Positions 52,810 to 62,937 are shown, counted from the first letter of the stretch. The stretch: DNA of 64,000 bases from Nitrosomonas sp. (GCA_016710135.1 JADJLM010000002.1:248001-312000); one strand, 5' to 3'. A program made the numbers and translations. The notes: generated by a model from the sequence alone, not told the origin.

Positions 52810-53723
52810 ATAAAGTTAATTTTGGAAAAGTAGCCGTATTGCTAGGTGGACGGTCAGCAGAGCGAGAAGTTTCCCTCAACAGTGGTAAAGCAGTGCTCAA
52901 TGCGCTGGTCAACCAAGGTATTGATGCTTACCCTTTTGATCCCAGCGAGCAGCCTTTAGAGGAATTAGTGCGCCAACGATTTGATCGTGTATTTATCGCG
53001 CTTCATGGTCGTTTTGGTGAAGATGGCACTATTCAAGGTGCGCTCGAACTATTAGGAATACCCTATACCGGAAGTGGCGTACTAGCTAGTGCGTTAGCGA
53101 TGGACAAATGGCGAACCAAATTAATTTGGCAAGCAGTTGGTATCAGCACTCCAAAATTTTTAATTCTGGACGATCAGAAAAAAGCTGAAGAAGTAATTGA
53201 TATCCTTGGCTTACCTCTCATCATAAAGCCGGCTAGAGAAGGGTCAACTATTGGTTTAAGTAAGATTAAAACACCACAAGCGTTTAATGAAGCTTACCAG
53301 CTTGCCTTAAAACATGATCCTATTGTGTTAGCCGAACAATTTGTCGAAGGAAAAGAATTAACAGCTGCAATTTTAGGAAACAAACCATTGCCGCTTGTAA
53401 GAATAGAGATATCTGGGGATCTCTATGATTATCAGGCCAAATATTTGTCAAGTGATACACGTTATTACTGTCCAAGCGGATTGCCAAATGATGTAACGGA
53501 ACAAATACAGTACCAGGCACTACAGGCGCACAATGTCTTAGGTTGTTACGGTTGGAGTAGAGTCGATGTGATACTTGATCACGATTATCGTCCCTTCTTT
53601 CTCGAAGCTAATACATCTCCTGGTATGACTGATCATAGTTTAGTTCCAATGGCCGCGCGAACTGCAGGTATATCGTTTGATCAGCTAGTTGTCCAAATTT
53701 TAGCACTTACCCATGTGGAATAA
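52806..53723 (+). CDS. ddl: D-alanine:D-alanine ligase
   Basis: Ddl makes the D-Ala-D-Ala dipeptide used by MurF. The ATP-grasp protein of 305 residues has GGRSAEREVSLNSGKAVL, FIALHGRFGEDGTIQG, PLIIKPAREGSTIGLSK and the metal site FLEANTSPGMTDHSL. Position between murB and ftsQ, with short overlaps on both sides, matches DdlB in other proteobacteria. Confidence 0.97.
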   Translation: MNKVNFGKVAVLLGGRSAEREVSLNSGKAVLNALVNQGIDAYPFDPSEQPLEELVRQRFDRVFIALHGRFGEDGTIQGALELLGIPYTGSGVLASALAMDKWRTKLIWQAVGISTPKFLILDDQKKAEEVIDILGLPLIIKPAREGSTIGLSKIKTPQAFNEAYQLALKHDPIVLAEQFVEGKELTAAILGNKPLPLVRIEISGDLYDYQAKYLSSDTRYYCPSGLPNDVTEQIQYQALQAHNVLGCYGWSRVDVILDHDYRPFFLEANTSPGMTDHSLVPMAARTAGISFDQLVVQILALTHVE

Positions 53724-54495
53724 TCACAAAGCATTGAATTTACTAACTAACTTAATTCTAACCGGCGTTGTGTTATCAGTTGCTTATTTCCTGGTCTCAA
53801 GCATGATAAAATTACCACTATTCGATTTGAAAGAGATAAGGATTGAAAGTGTCAGTAATACCGATCAATCAAATAAGCTGGCATTACAACATATCAACCG
53901 CCAACAGATTGAACGAGTTGTTGGTGATGCGGTGATAGGGAATTTCCTTACTGTTGATTTGAGTCGGATAAAAGATGCATTCCAAGAGTTACCATGGGTA
54001 AGGATAGCAAAGGTGCAGCGTAATTGGCCATTAGGAATCAAGGTGGTACTAGAAGAGCATACTCCTTTGGCATACTGGGGGGATACTGCTTTGATTAATC
54101 TTCAAGGAGAGATTTTTCGCGCGCCGTCGGATAAAATCTTACCTGTATTTCGAGGACCGACTGAAGAAAGTGCCGCGCTGATTGCTGAGCAATATAAAAT
54201 TATGAATAGGACTCTCAGCCCGATTAACCAACATGTGGCAGAAGTCTCGCTTTCACCACGATACGCGTGGTTTATTCGATTAGACAGTGGCACCTTGTTG
54301 AAGTTAGGGCGTAAGAAAATCAAATCCCGGTTAGAGCGGTATATATCTGTTTATAAAAATAATATTGTGAATTGGAATCAATCTATTCCCTTAGATTATG
54401 TCGATCTGCGCTATCCAAGTGGTTTTGCAGTGCGTATGGACGAAGTGATGTCGACTCGCACTTCACCAAAACCAATATCTCGAAGAAAATCATGA
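53713..54495 (+). CDS. ftsQ: Cell-division protein FtsQ
   Basis: FtsQ is the bitopic divisome scaffold that binds FtsL/FtsB. It has one membrane helix (ILTGVVLSVAYFLVSSMI), a POTRA domain (FDLKEIRIESVSN, LPWVRIAKVQRNWPLGIKVV) and a beta domain (YAWFIRLDSGTLLKLGR, IPLDYVDLRYPSGFAVRM). The 260-residue length is typical. It overlaps ddl by 11 bp and precedes ftsA. Confidence 0.94.
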   Translation: MWNNHKALNLLTNLILTGVVLSVAYFLVSSMIKLPLFDLKEIRIESVSNTDQSNKLALQHINRQQIERVVGDAVIGNFLTVDLSRIKDAFQELPWVRIAKVQRNWPLGIKVVLEEHTPLAYWGDTALINLQGEIFRAPSDKILPVFRGPTEESAALIAEQYKIMNRTLSPINQHVAEVSLSPRYAWFIRLDSGTLLKLGRKKIKSRLERYISVYKNNIVNWNQSIPLDYVDLRYPSGFAVRMDEVMSTRTSPKPISRRKS

Positions 54496-54512
54496 AAAAG
54501 GCAGATTTATAG

Positions 54513-55748
54513 ATGAATAAGCCAAGAGTTGAGAGAGATTTGATCGTTGGCCTTGATATTGGTACATCTAAAATCGTTGCCATCGTGGCTGAGATTAAGC
54601 CAGAGGGTGGTTTTGAAATTGTAGGACTGGGAAATTATCCTTCACGAGGCCTTAAGAAAGGTGTTGTGGTCAATATTGAAACAACGGTCAGTGCGATACA
54701 GCGAGCGCTTGAAGAAGTCGAGCTCATGGCAGATTGTAAGATAAGTGAAGTATACACGGGTATTGCAGGGAGCCACATCCGTGGTTTTAATTCACACGGT
54801 ATGGTTGCGATCAAAGATAAAGAAGTGACTGCTTTCGATGTGGAAAAAGTAATGGAAACGGCCAAGGCAGTAAATATTCCCGCGGATCAACAAATACTTC
54901 ATATTCTAAATCAAGAGTTTATTGTTGATGGACAAGAGGATGTGCGAGAACCGATTGGCATGAGTGGAATACGCCTTGAGGTTAAGGTGCATATTGTAAC
55001 GGGAGCTGTGTCTGCTGCTCAAAATATTATTAAATGTGTTCATCGTTGTGGGCTAGAAGTTCGTGATCTCATTTTGCAACCTCTCGCCTCAGCAATAGCA
55101 GTATTATCAGATGATGAAAAGGATCTAGGGGTTTGCCTCGTAGATATTGGTGGAGGAACTACCGATATTGCGGTATTTACCAATGGTGCGATTCGACATA
55201 CTTCAGTTATTCCGATTGCCGGAGATCAAATTACCAATGACATAGCAATGGCCCTGCGAACCCCAACCAAAGATGCTGAAGATATCAAGTGCCGCTACGG
55301 ATGCGCACTTCGTGGTCTTGCCGATGTGCGTGAAATGATTGAGGTTCCTGATGTTGGAAATCGAGGTGCCCGTCAGCTTTCTAAGCAAACGCTTGCCGAA
55401 GTGATAGAGCCGCGAGTAGAAGAGCTTTACTTATTGATTCAAGCCGAGCTGCGAAGAAGTGGGTTTGAGCAATTACTTTCATCAGGAATTGTAATTACAG
55501 GAGGAACAAGCTCGTTACAGGGAATGGTTGAATTAGGGGAAGAAATATTTCATATGCCGGTTAGGTTAGGCTTACCAAAATATACAGGTGGGTTAGAGGA
55601 AGTAATCAAAACACCTCGTTACTCCACCGGTATTGGCCTAATCATGGCCGGAATAGATGAGCAGCGCCATCATCATAATCATTTGAGAGGTGGCTCAGCT
55701 AAGCAAGTATTTGCACGAATGAAAGGCTGGTTTCAGAAGAATTTCTGA
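54513..55748 (+). CDS. ftsA: Cell-division protein FtsA
   Basis: FtsA is the actin-like protein that tethers FtsZ to the membrane. It has phosphate 1 LIVGLDIGTSKIVAIVAE, the 1C insertion (HILNQEFIVDGQEDVREPIG), phosphate 2 VCLVDIGGGTTDIAVF, adenosine motif IVITGGTSSLQGM and the C-terminal amphipathic helix (KQVFARMKGWFQKNF) that binds membrane. The 411-residue length is normal. Confidence 0.97.
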   Translation: MNKPRVERDLIVGLDIGTSKIVAIVAEIKPEGGFEIVGLGNYPSRGLKKGVVVNIETTVSAIQRALEEVELMADCKISEVYTGIAGSHIRGFNSHGMVAIKDKEVTAFDVEKVMETAKAVNIPADQQILHILNQEFIVDGQEDVREPIGMSGIRLEVKVHIVTGAVSAAQNIIKCVHRCGLEVRDLILQPLASAIAVLSDDEKDLGVCLVDIGGGTTDIAVFTNGAIRHTSVIPIAGDQITNDIAMALRTPTKDAEDIKCRYGCALRGLADVREMIEVPDVGNRGARQLSKQTLAEVIEPRVEELYLLIQAELRRSGFEQLLSSGIVITGGTSSLQGMVELGEEIFHMPVRLGLPKYTGGLEEVIKTPRYSTGIGLIMAGIDEQRHHHNHLRGGSAKQVFARMKGWFQKNF

Positions 55749-55818
55749 CCAATAGTTGGTTGTATGCGTTGTGTAGAAGCGTTGTTATTTGAAATTTACC
55801 ATGCAAAGGAGAGGTGTT

Positions 55819-56963
55819 ATGTATGAAATCATGAATTCTGAAGGTCAGGAAGCTGTCATCAAAGTAGTAGGAGTTGGAGGATGCGGAGGCAATGCGGTTG
55901 ACCACATGATTCAGAACGCGACCAAAGGTGTTGAGTTCATTTGCCTTAACACAGATGCTCAGGCTCTTAAAGGAAATCGTGCGCCAGTTTTACTACAGCT
56001 GGGTTCTGGCATCACAAGAGGTCTGGGGGCGGGAGCAAATCCTGATATCGGTCGTGAGGCTGCCCTTGAAGACCGTGATCGCATAGCAGAATTGATCCAA
56101 GGCGCTGATATGTTATTTATTACCGCAGGCATGGGTGGGGAACTGGTACCGGTGCAGCGCCAGTTGTAGCGCAAATCGCCAAAGAGATGGGTATTCTTAC
56201 TGTGGCGGTTGTCAGTAAACCTTTTTCTTTTGAAGGTAAGCGCTTGAAAACAGCTCAAGCTGGGATGGAAGCATTATCACAACATGTTGATTCGTTGATC
56301 GTGATCCCTAACGATAAGCTAATGATGGTACTCGGGAATGACATTAGTATGCTTGATGCGTTCAAAGCTGCTAATGACGTGCTTTATGGCGCTGTAGCGG
56401 GTATCGCTGAAGTAATTAACTGTCCAGGTCTTGTTAATGTTGATTTTGCTGATGTTAAAACCGTGATGTCAGAAATGGGAATGGCTATGATGGGCTCTGC
56501 AGCTGCTAGCGGGGTAGATCGTGCGCGGATGGCAGCTGAGCAGGCCGTTGCTAGTCCTTTATTAGAGGAAATTACACTATCAGGAGCGCGCGGCGTGCTA
56601 GTAAATATTACCGCGAGCTCTGGTATGAAAATGCGAGAAGTTCATGAGGTCATGAATACAATTAAAGAACTTACTGCAGAAGACGCAACTGTTATCGTTG
56701 GGACCGTTATTGATGAAGCAATGCAAGATACACTTCGCGTGACGTTGGTTGCGACAGGGTTGGGTAGCGTTACTCAATCACAGTCAAGACCTTTAACGGT
56801 TATTCATACAAGAACAGGCACGGATGATAGAACACTTTCACCGTTTGATGAACCGGCCGTGATGCGAACAGGAAGAAGAAATAATGCGACTGTTGCTGCA
56901 ATGCAGCAATCAGGAGTTGATCCACTGGATATTCCTGCTTTCTTAAGACGGCAAGCCGATTAA
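55819..56963 (+). CDS. ftsZ: Cell-division GTPase FtsZ, frameshifted in this sequence
   Basis: FtsZ forms the division ring. The first frame has VIKVVGVGGCGGNAVDHMI, FICLNTDAQAL and LFITAGMGG, then breaks inside the tubulin signature. The expected GTGTGAAPVVAQIAKEMGI lies in the next frame, which goes on with PFSFEGKRLKTAQAG to the C-terminal peptide DIPAFLRRQAD, the FtsA/ZipA-binding tail. One G added to GGGG at 56137-56140 restores one protein of about 381 residues. ATG 55819 is chosen because AAGGAGAGG lies upstream. FtsZ is essential, so this is almost surely an error. The usual downstream lpxC is absent here. Confidence 0.95.
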
Positions 56964-57028
56964 AGTGAAACGATGAGATTACCTTTGCATGGGGAAATCC
57001 TTTAGTTAGTATGTGCTGTTGTAATTTA

Positions 57029-57066
57029 AGTAGGACTGGGTAGTATTAATACCCACCAGTCCTACT
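57029..57066 (+). terminator. Hairpin after ftsZ
   Basis: An 11-bp perfect stem (57029-57039 with 57056-57066) encloses a 16-nt loop that can itself form TGGGTA/TACCCA. It lies 66 bp after the ftsZ stop. The downstream T-run is weak, so it may work as a partial terminator or stabilise the 3' end of the dcw transcript. Confidence 0.6.
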
Positions 57067-57192
57067 CAACTAAATTATTCAGTATTTTAATTTTGTAGGT
57101 GTACTTGCCGATATTTCCAGGATATGTTGGTTTTTTTCAATTAACTTATTTCAAATAAAGATGAGAAGCAAATTGAGAAGAGATAAAAGGAG

Positions 57193-57471
57193 ATGAGTGA
57201 AATGACACTAAAAAGTACAATTACTGAATTTGATGCTTATTTAGGTAATAAAGAATCAATTCTTGACAAGAATTATCAAAGAATCGCAGAGCAAATAAAA
57301 TTGCTTTGGGGATACGATGAGTTTTTTATGTTTGTTGAGAAATTAGTACTTGTTGAAAAAGAACGCAATAGAGGTGGTTTTCCTTACGAAGTCATATTAG
57401 AGCTAAATGCTCTCCAGGATATACACCGGAAGAATTTTGCTAAGCGAGCTGAGTCATTGAATAAAAAGTAA
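57193..57471 (+). CDS. Unknown 92-aa protein
   Basis: I do not recognise a family. The protein is soluble and mostly helical, with YLGNKESILDKNYQRIAEQI, LLWGYDEFFMFVEKLVLVEK and FPYEVILELNALQDIHR. It has no signal peptide or Cys. A ribosome-binding site AGGAG lies upstream (57189 region). It stands between the ftsZ hairpin and the convergent UDP-sugar genes. The gene context gives no functional hint. Confidence 0.6.
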   Translation: MSEMTLKSTITEFDAYLGNKESILDKNYQRIAEQIKLLWGYDEFFMFVEKLVLVEKERNRGGFPYEVILELNALQDIHRKNFAKRAESLNKK

Positions 57472-57512
57472 GATTTCATTAAAAAATCTGCTTGGTTTAT
57501 TTAGTAGGAAAA

Positions 57513-58541
57513 TCAGGAAAGATTTTCGATATACCAATTCATTGCCTCTTCCAACCCTTTTCCTATCCGATGTGTGGGTGCATAGCCCAGTAAATTTATA
57601 GCTTTTGATATATCAGCTTGCGAATGTCGCACATCTCCCTGGCGAAAATCAACATATGTTGGTTGATGATTTTGCAAATGAGGAAATTTGTTAATCAATA
57701 ACTTACGCATCATTGAATAGAGCTGATTTAGGCTCGTACGCTCATTTAATGCAATGTTATAAACCTGATTGACGGCTGGCGGTTCTTCTGTCAAAGCTGA
57801 AAGAAGATTTGCTTGGATTACATTCTCCACAAAGCAAAAATCACGACTCGTTTCCCCATCACCATTAATTCTGAGCATTTTGTTTTGTATCAACGCAGCA
57901 ATCCACTGTGGAATCACCGCAGCATAGGCACCATTGGGATCTTGTCGAGGGCCAAAAATGTTAAAGTAACGTAGACCAATAGATTGAATGCCATAACATC
58001 GCGCAAAAACATCGGCGTAGAGCTCATTAACATATTTTGTGACAGCATACGGAGATAGCGGGCGCCCAATTATCGATTCAATTTTTGGTAAATCAGGATG
58101 ATCTCCATAGGTTGAGCTAGAAGCAGCGTAGACAAATCGTTTAATGTTTGCGTCTCGCGAAGCGACAAGCATGTTGATAAAACCTGAGATATTGCTTTCG
58201 TTGGTTTGGATAGGGTCTTCAATTGAGCGAGGAACTGAACCTAATGCAGCATGATGCAACACGAAATCGATATTTTCACAAGCCTTTTGGCAATCTTTCA
58301 ATGATCGAATATCACCCTGATGAAATGTGAAATTGGCCCAAACTGCGGGATCAACTGCTGCCTTGACTTGATCTAAGTTATGTTGGTAGCCGGTTGAAAA
58401 ATTATCTAGTCCAACTACATCTTGGTTTAATTTTAGTAATGCTTCAAGTAAGTTAGATCCAATAAAACCGGCTACGCCAGTAATTAGCCAGCGAAAGGGT
58501 TTAATTCTCAGTGTTTGCTGAATAGCTTGATACCTAGTCAT
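57513..58541 (-). CDS. UDP-N-acetylglucosamine 4-epimerase-type NAD-dependent epimerase (WbpP/TviC-like)
   Basis: The SDR protein has WLITGVAGFIGSNLLEALL (Rossmann), AALGSVPRSIEDP, AASSSTYGDHPDLPKIE (catalytic Ser) and PLSPYAVTKYVNELYADVFA (YxxxK). GLRYFNIFGPRQDPNGAYAA is typical of WbpP/TviC epimerases that interconvert UDP-GlcNAc(A) and UDP-GalNAc(A). The 342-residue length fits. It is 15 bp after the dehydrogenase gene, making a two-gene operon for a uronic amino-sugar, probably for capsule, O-antigen or exopolysaccharide. Confidence 0.85.
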   Translation of the reverse strand: MTRYQAIQQTLRIKPFRWLITGVAGFIGSNLLEALLKLNQDVVGLDNFSTGYQHNLDQVKAAVDPAVWANFTFHQGDIRSLKDCQKACENIDFVLHHAALGSVPRSIEDPIQTNESNISGFINMLVASRDANIKRFVYAASSSTYGDHPDLPKIESIIGRPLSPYAVTKYVNELYADVFARCYGIQSIGLRYFNIFGPRQDPNGAYAAVIPQWIAALIQNKMLRINGDGETSRDFCFVENVIQANLLSALTEEPPAVNQVYNIALNERTSLNQLYSMMRKLLINKFPHLQNHQPTYVDFRQGDVRHSQADISKAINLLGYAPTHRIGKGLEEAMNWYIENLS

Positions 58542-58556
58542 ATTGGGAGTACCGAT

Positions 58557-59837
58557 TTATAGACGCCAGACACTTAATCCTGCTTTACTTAATTCGCTTT
58601 CGTTAAACTGTGATTTGACATCGATAAAGCATCCTTTATCAACAAGTTTCGAGCAAATTTCTGCCAACGATTTCTGAATGAAGTCTCGATGCGAGACAGC
58701 AGCTATCATCGCATGTGCTCGAGGGAGACTTTCCCAAGATTGTAGCGATACACCATATTCATGTTCAGCTTCTTTAACTTCAGCAATGGGATCGTGAACA
58801 TGCACATCGACACCATAATCTTTAAGCTCTGATATGACATCTGCTACTTTAGAATTTCTTAAATCAGGGCAATTTTCTTTGAAAGTTAAACCAAGCACAT
58901 TAACTTTAGCGCCTTTAACATTAAAGCCGGCTTTAATAATTTGCTTGATCGTTTGCTCTGCAATAAATTTAGCCATATTGTCGTTGATGCGGCGTCCCGC
59001 TAAGATAACCTGCGGAATATAACCAACCATCTCAGCTTTATGGGTAAGATAGTAAGGATCGACTCCGATACAATGTCCCCCAACTAAACCGGGTCTAAAA
59101 GGTAGAAAGTTCCATTTAGTTCCTGCGGCTTGGAGAATTTCTAATGTATCAATTCCTAATTTGTCAAAAATGATGGCAAGCTCGTTCATGAGCGCGATAT
59201 TTAAATCACGTTGAGTATTTTCAATAACTTTTGCAGCTTCTGCAACCTTAATACTCGAAGCTCGATAAACGCCAGCTGCTATTATCGATTCATAAAGGAG
59301 TGCTACTTTTTCTAACGTTCCAGGACTGTCACCAGATACGATTTTAGTAATTGTAGTAAGCGTATGTTGTTTGTCTCCCGGATTAATACGTTCCGGTGAA
59401 TATCCTACGAAAAAGTCTTTCTTCCATTGCAAATCAGAATATTTTTCTATAACTGGAATACAGACTTCTTCAGTTGCACCAGGATAAACTGTTGATTCAT
59501 AAATGACGATTGCACCACGTTTTATATTGCGACCCACTATTTCACTAGCACCAATCAATGCAGAAAAGTCAGGTTGATGAGCCTGATCAACTGGAGTGGG
59601 AACAGCAACGATAATATAATCCGCTTTAGATAATTCGGTTGGATTAGCCGTGACAGTTAATTGTGTCGCTGCTTTCAAATCAGCCGTTGATACTTCATCT
59701 GTTGGATCGATAAAACGTTTATAACTTTCAATTTTACTGGCTGAAAGATCAAAACCAATGGTATTGCGTTTCTTGCCAAACTCAACTGCTAACGGTAACC
59801 CAACGTATCCTAATCCTACAACAGCTACTGTACTCAT
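58557..59837 (-). CDS. UDP-N-acetyl-hexosamine 6-dehydrogenase (WbpO/TviB-like)
   Basis: This UDP-sugar dehydrogenase oxidises C6 of UDP-GlcNAc or UDP-GalNAc to the uronic acid in two NAD steps. It has the Rossmann start VAVVGLGYVGLPLAVEFGKK, VYESTVYPGATEEVC, the catalytic Cys in VGGHCIGVDPYYLTHKAEM and the C-terminal VLGLTFKENCPDLRNSKV domain. The 426-residue length is typical of the TviB/WbpO group. It precedes the epimerase on the same strand and probably makes the same sugar nucleotide. Confidence 0.9.
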   Translation of the reverse strand: MSTVAVVGLGYVGLPLAVEFGKKRNTIGFDLSASKIESYKRFIDPTDEVSTADLKAATQLTVTANPTELSKADYIIVAVPTPVDQAHQPDFSALIGASEIVGRNIKRGAIVIYESTVYPGATEEVCIPVIEKYSDLQWKKDFFVGYSPERINPGDKQHTLTTITKIVSGDSPGTLEKVALLYESIIAAGVYRASSIKVAEAAKVIENTQRDLNIALMNELAIIFDKLGIDTLEILQAAGTKWNFLPFRPGLVGGHCIGVDPYYLTHKAEMVGYIPQVILAGRRINDNMAKFIAEQTIKQIIKAGFNVKGAKVNVLGLTFKENCPDLRNSKVADVISELKDYGVDVHVHDPIAEVKEAEHEYGVSLQSWESLPRAHAMIAAVSHRDFIQKSLAEICSKLVDKGCFIDVKSQFNESELSKAGLSVWRL

Positions 59838-59887
59838 AAATTTCCCTTTATACGCAATTGTTCAAAAGCTTTTGTTTCTTAATTCTA

Positions 59888-59904
59888 TTGGTTTCTCATT
59901 TGCT
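59888..59904 (+). promoter_or_regulatory. Sigma-54 promoter candidate for the PrsT gene
   Basis: TTGGTTTCTCATTTGCT has the GG-N10-GC spacing and a perfect TTGCT -12 box; the -24 box keeps TGG but not CAC. It lies about 230 bp upstream of the PrsT start at 60134, in a 296-bp AT-rich gap that holds no gene. It is weaker than the other two candidates. Confidence 0.5.
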
Positions 59905-60133
59905 CTATAGGCTACACGGAATTATTTAAGTTAACTTGTACAACAACATAATAAAGAACCGCTATTTTAGTAAATTCCTATTACATACTTATGGTATAAA
60001 TTTAAAAAAGGTATAGACTTTGATTAAATGAAAAAAAATTGATTTCTAGGAATTGAATTGCCTGAGTAGAATGTTTTTTTCTATCTATTTTATCTAACTG
60101 GCTGTCTGATTTATTGATTAGGGAGATTAAGTA

Positions 60134-62937
60134 ATGGTAATAGCTAACTGTTATAAAAGTACCACGAAAAAAAACTTTACAACAGTTCTTGTTTTAATTT
60201 TATTGATACTTACAACAATTACAGCTTGTGGTAAAGCTAAAGATGTGGACGCGCTTATTTCAGAGGCAACGCAGTACTATGAAAAGGGCGACGATAAGGC
60301 CGCTATTATTCAGCTCAAAAATGTATTACAACAAAAGCCAGATGATCGTGACGCACGCCATCTTTTAGGCATTATTTATAATCGGACTGGCGATGTTCGC
60401 TCAGCCGAAAAAGAATTAAGTCGCGCACTCAGTTTAGGTATGGATCCTGCAAAAGTACTTCCCGATTTAGGGCAGGCGCTTCTCAGCTTGGGCGAGTTCC
60501 AACAAGTATTAGATAAGACCGAAACTCTGCCAGAAAATATTGATTTTTCTGAGGTTCTGACACTCCGTGGCAATGCGCTATTAGGACTTGGTAGGTTTCA
60601 GGAAGCTAAGGAGTTATTTGATCAAGTGCTTCAAGATAAACCGAATTTTCCAGATGCGCTCATCGGGCTTGCTCGATATGAACTTTCGCAAAAGGATATT
60701 GAAGCGGCTATGCGTTACTTAGAAGAGGTAACAGCAAAATATCCTGACAACATTCATGCGTTAATTTTTAGAGGTGATTTACTGCGAGCGCAAGGCAAGA
60801 ATGATCTTGCATTGGATTTATATGGTCAAGCAATTAAAGTCAGACCTGACCAGATCGTGGCTTATACTAATCGTGCTTCGGTATTAATCGGCTTAGGAAA
60901 ATTTGATGCGGCACAGTAAGACTTAAATAGTGCCAGTAAAATCGCGCCCGGAAACTTGCTAGTGGCATTTAATCAAGCATTGCTTGATTTTACCCAAGGT
61001 AAGCATACGGTAGCACTCGATATCTTACAAAAAATTTTGAGTACAGCGCCAAATCACATGCCGAGTGTTCTGATTGCTGCGGCTTCTCATTTTGCCTTGG
61101 GGTCAGTGTTACAAGCTGAGCAGCTTGTCAATCAGTATCTGAAAGTAATTCCAAATAATCTTTATGCAATAAAATTAAAAGCATCTATTTTACTGAAAAA
61201 TCATGAAACGAAACAAGCTATCGAATTATTGACACCGGCCCTTAGATCTAGTCATCAAGATCCGCAGCTATTAGCTTTGGTCGGTGAAAGTTATATGCAG
61301 AACAAAGAATTTGAGAAAGCATCCGAATTTTTTGAGAAAGCTAATGAACTTTTACCTGAAAACGCTGCGCTTCACACTGCGCTTGCATTAAGTAAATTGG
61401 GGCAAGGTAATCGTGAAAGTGCGATTGTTGAACTTGAAACAGCTGCAAATTTAGATGAACAGTCACCGCGTGCAGGCGTATTACTTGTGATGGCTCACTT
61501 GCAGACTAGAGATTTTAATAAAGCCTTAAAAGCGGCGGAGGAACTAGAAAAAGATCAAGCAGATAGCCCTCTGGTTCAGAATCTGAAAGGTAGCATCTAT
61601 GTAGGTATGAAAGATTTAGCAAAAGCGCGTGCCAGTTTTGAGAAAGCGCTTACGCTGAAGCGTGATTATTTTCCTGCTATTTCCAATCTTGCGAGGCTAG
61701 ACATACAGGAAGGTAAAATAGAGCAAGCAAAGCAGCGCTTTGAAGAAATTCTGAAACAGGATAAGAAGCATATTCAGGCTATGCACGCGCTAGCGGGGAT
61801 CGCACTGACACAAAATAATAAGAATGAAGCGATTGCATGGTTTGAGCGTGCAAGTAACGAAAATCCTAATGAGCTACAGCCTGCATTACAGCTAGGTGCG
61901 CTTTATGTGCAGTTAAATGAGGGCAATAAAGCGTTAAGTCTTGCAAAAAAACTTCAAGGAAGTTTTCCTGATAATCTGAGTGTGGTTGAGCTTCTCGCAC
62001 AGGCCCAGCTTGCAGTCAATGATAAGGCGGCAGCACTCGAAAACTATCAGAAATTGGCAGCTAGATTACCAGACTCAGCTGCTACACAATTTCATCTCGC
62101 CAATGTGCAAGCATTACTACAAAATCAGAAAGCTGCTGCTGAGGCAGTTAAAAAAGCAATTGCTTTAAAGCCGGATTATCTTGAGGCTAAATTATTACAA
62201 GCTCGTATTGAAGTACAAAACAATAAGCCTGATGAAGCAATGAAAATTGCCAAGGACATTCAAAAACACCATGCTAAGTTACCTGCTGGTTTTGAATTAG
62301 AAGGCGATTTATTGATGAATCAGAAGAAGGTAGTCCAAGCAGCTGGTGCCTATGAAAAAGCTTTTTCGCTCCATAATACTGGTCAATTAATGACCAAACT
62401 TCATGCAGCGCTGAGTCAAAGTGGTAAAGATAAGCAGGCAAATGAACGTGCAGCCAAATGGCTGGAGCAGCATCCGTCTGATTTCGGTATGCGTCTGTAT
62501 ATGGGGGTTATTTACTTAAACAAGCAACAATATGATGCTGCAATTCAGCAGTTTCAAGCAGTATTAGCTCAAAACCCAGATAATCCAGTTGTTCTTAATA
62601 ATCTTGCATGGGCTTACCAGCAGAAGAAAGATCCTTCTGCAATTAATTATGCAGAAAAAGCTTATAAAGGCGCACCAGATAATCCAGCAATACTTGATAC
62701 GTTAGGCTGGATTCTCGTAGAAAAAGTGAAACAGCACGGGCGGTTCCTCTTTTACAGAAAGCAGTTTCACTTGCACCTGAAGTACCAGAAATACGTTATC
62801 ACCTTGTGGTAGGATTGCAGAAATCAGGTGACAAAGACGGAGCGCGTCAAGAATTAGAGCATTTATTCGCTTCAGGAAAAGCGTTTCCAAAAATAGACGA
62901 TGCTAAAAAATTGTTAAAGGAATTAGAAAAAGACTGA
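60134..62937 (+). CDS. prsT: PEP-CTERM system TPR-repeat lipoprotein PrsT, with two disruptions
   Basis: The N-terminus is a lipoprotein signal ending ILTTITAC (Cys 32). The rest is a long array of TPR repeats (for example YYEKGDDKAAIIQLKNVLQQ, LLGLGRFQEAKELFDQVLQ, ASFEKALTLKRDYFPAISNL), typical of PrsT of exosortase systems, about 930 residues. An in-frame TAA at 60917-60919 (AAQ-stop-DLNSASK) and a frameshift at 62726, repaired by one extra G (VEKGETARAVPLLQKAV), split it here. The end KKLLKELEKD with TGA 62935-62937 is in the corrected frame. It probably supports polysaccharide or protein assembly at the cell surface and fits the UDP-sugar genes next door. Confidence 0.85.

Noticed and set aside
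60050..60075. A second sigma-54-like site closer to prsT (GGAATTGAATTGCC).
   Set aside because: The spacing is GG-N9-GC and the TGG context is lacking, so it does not fit the consensus.
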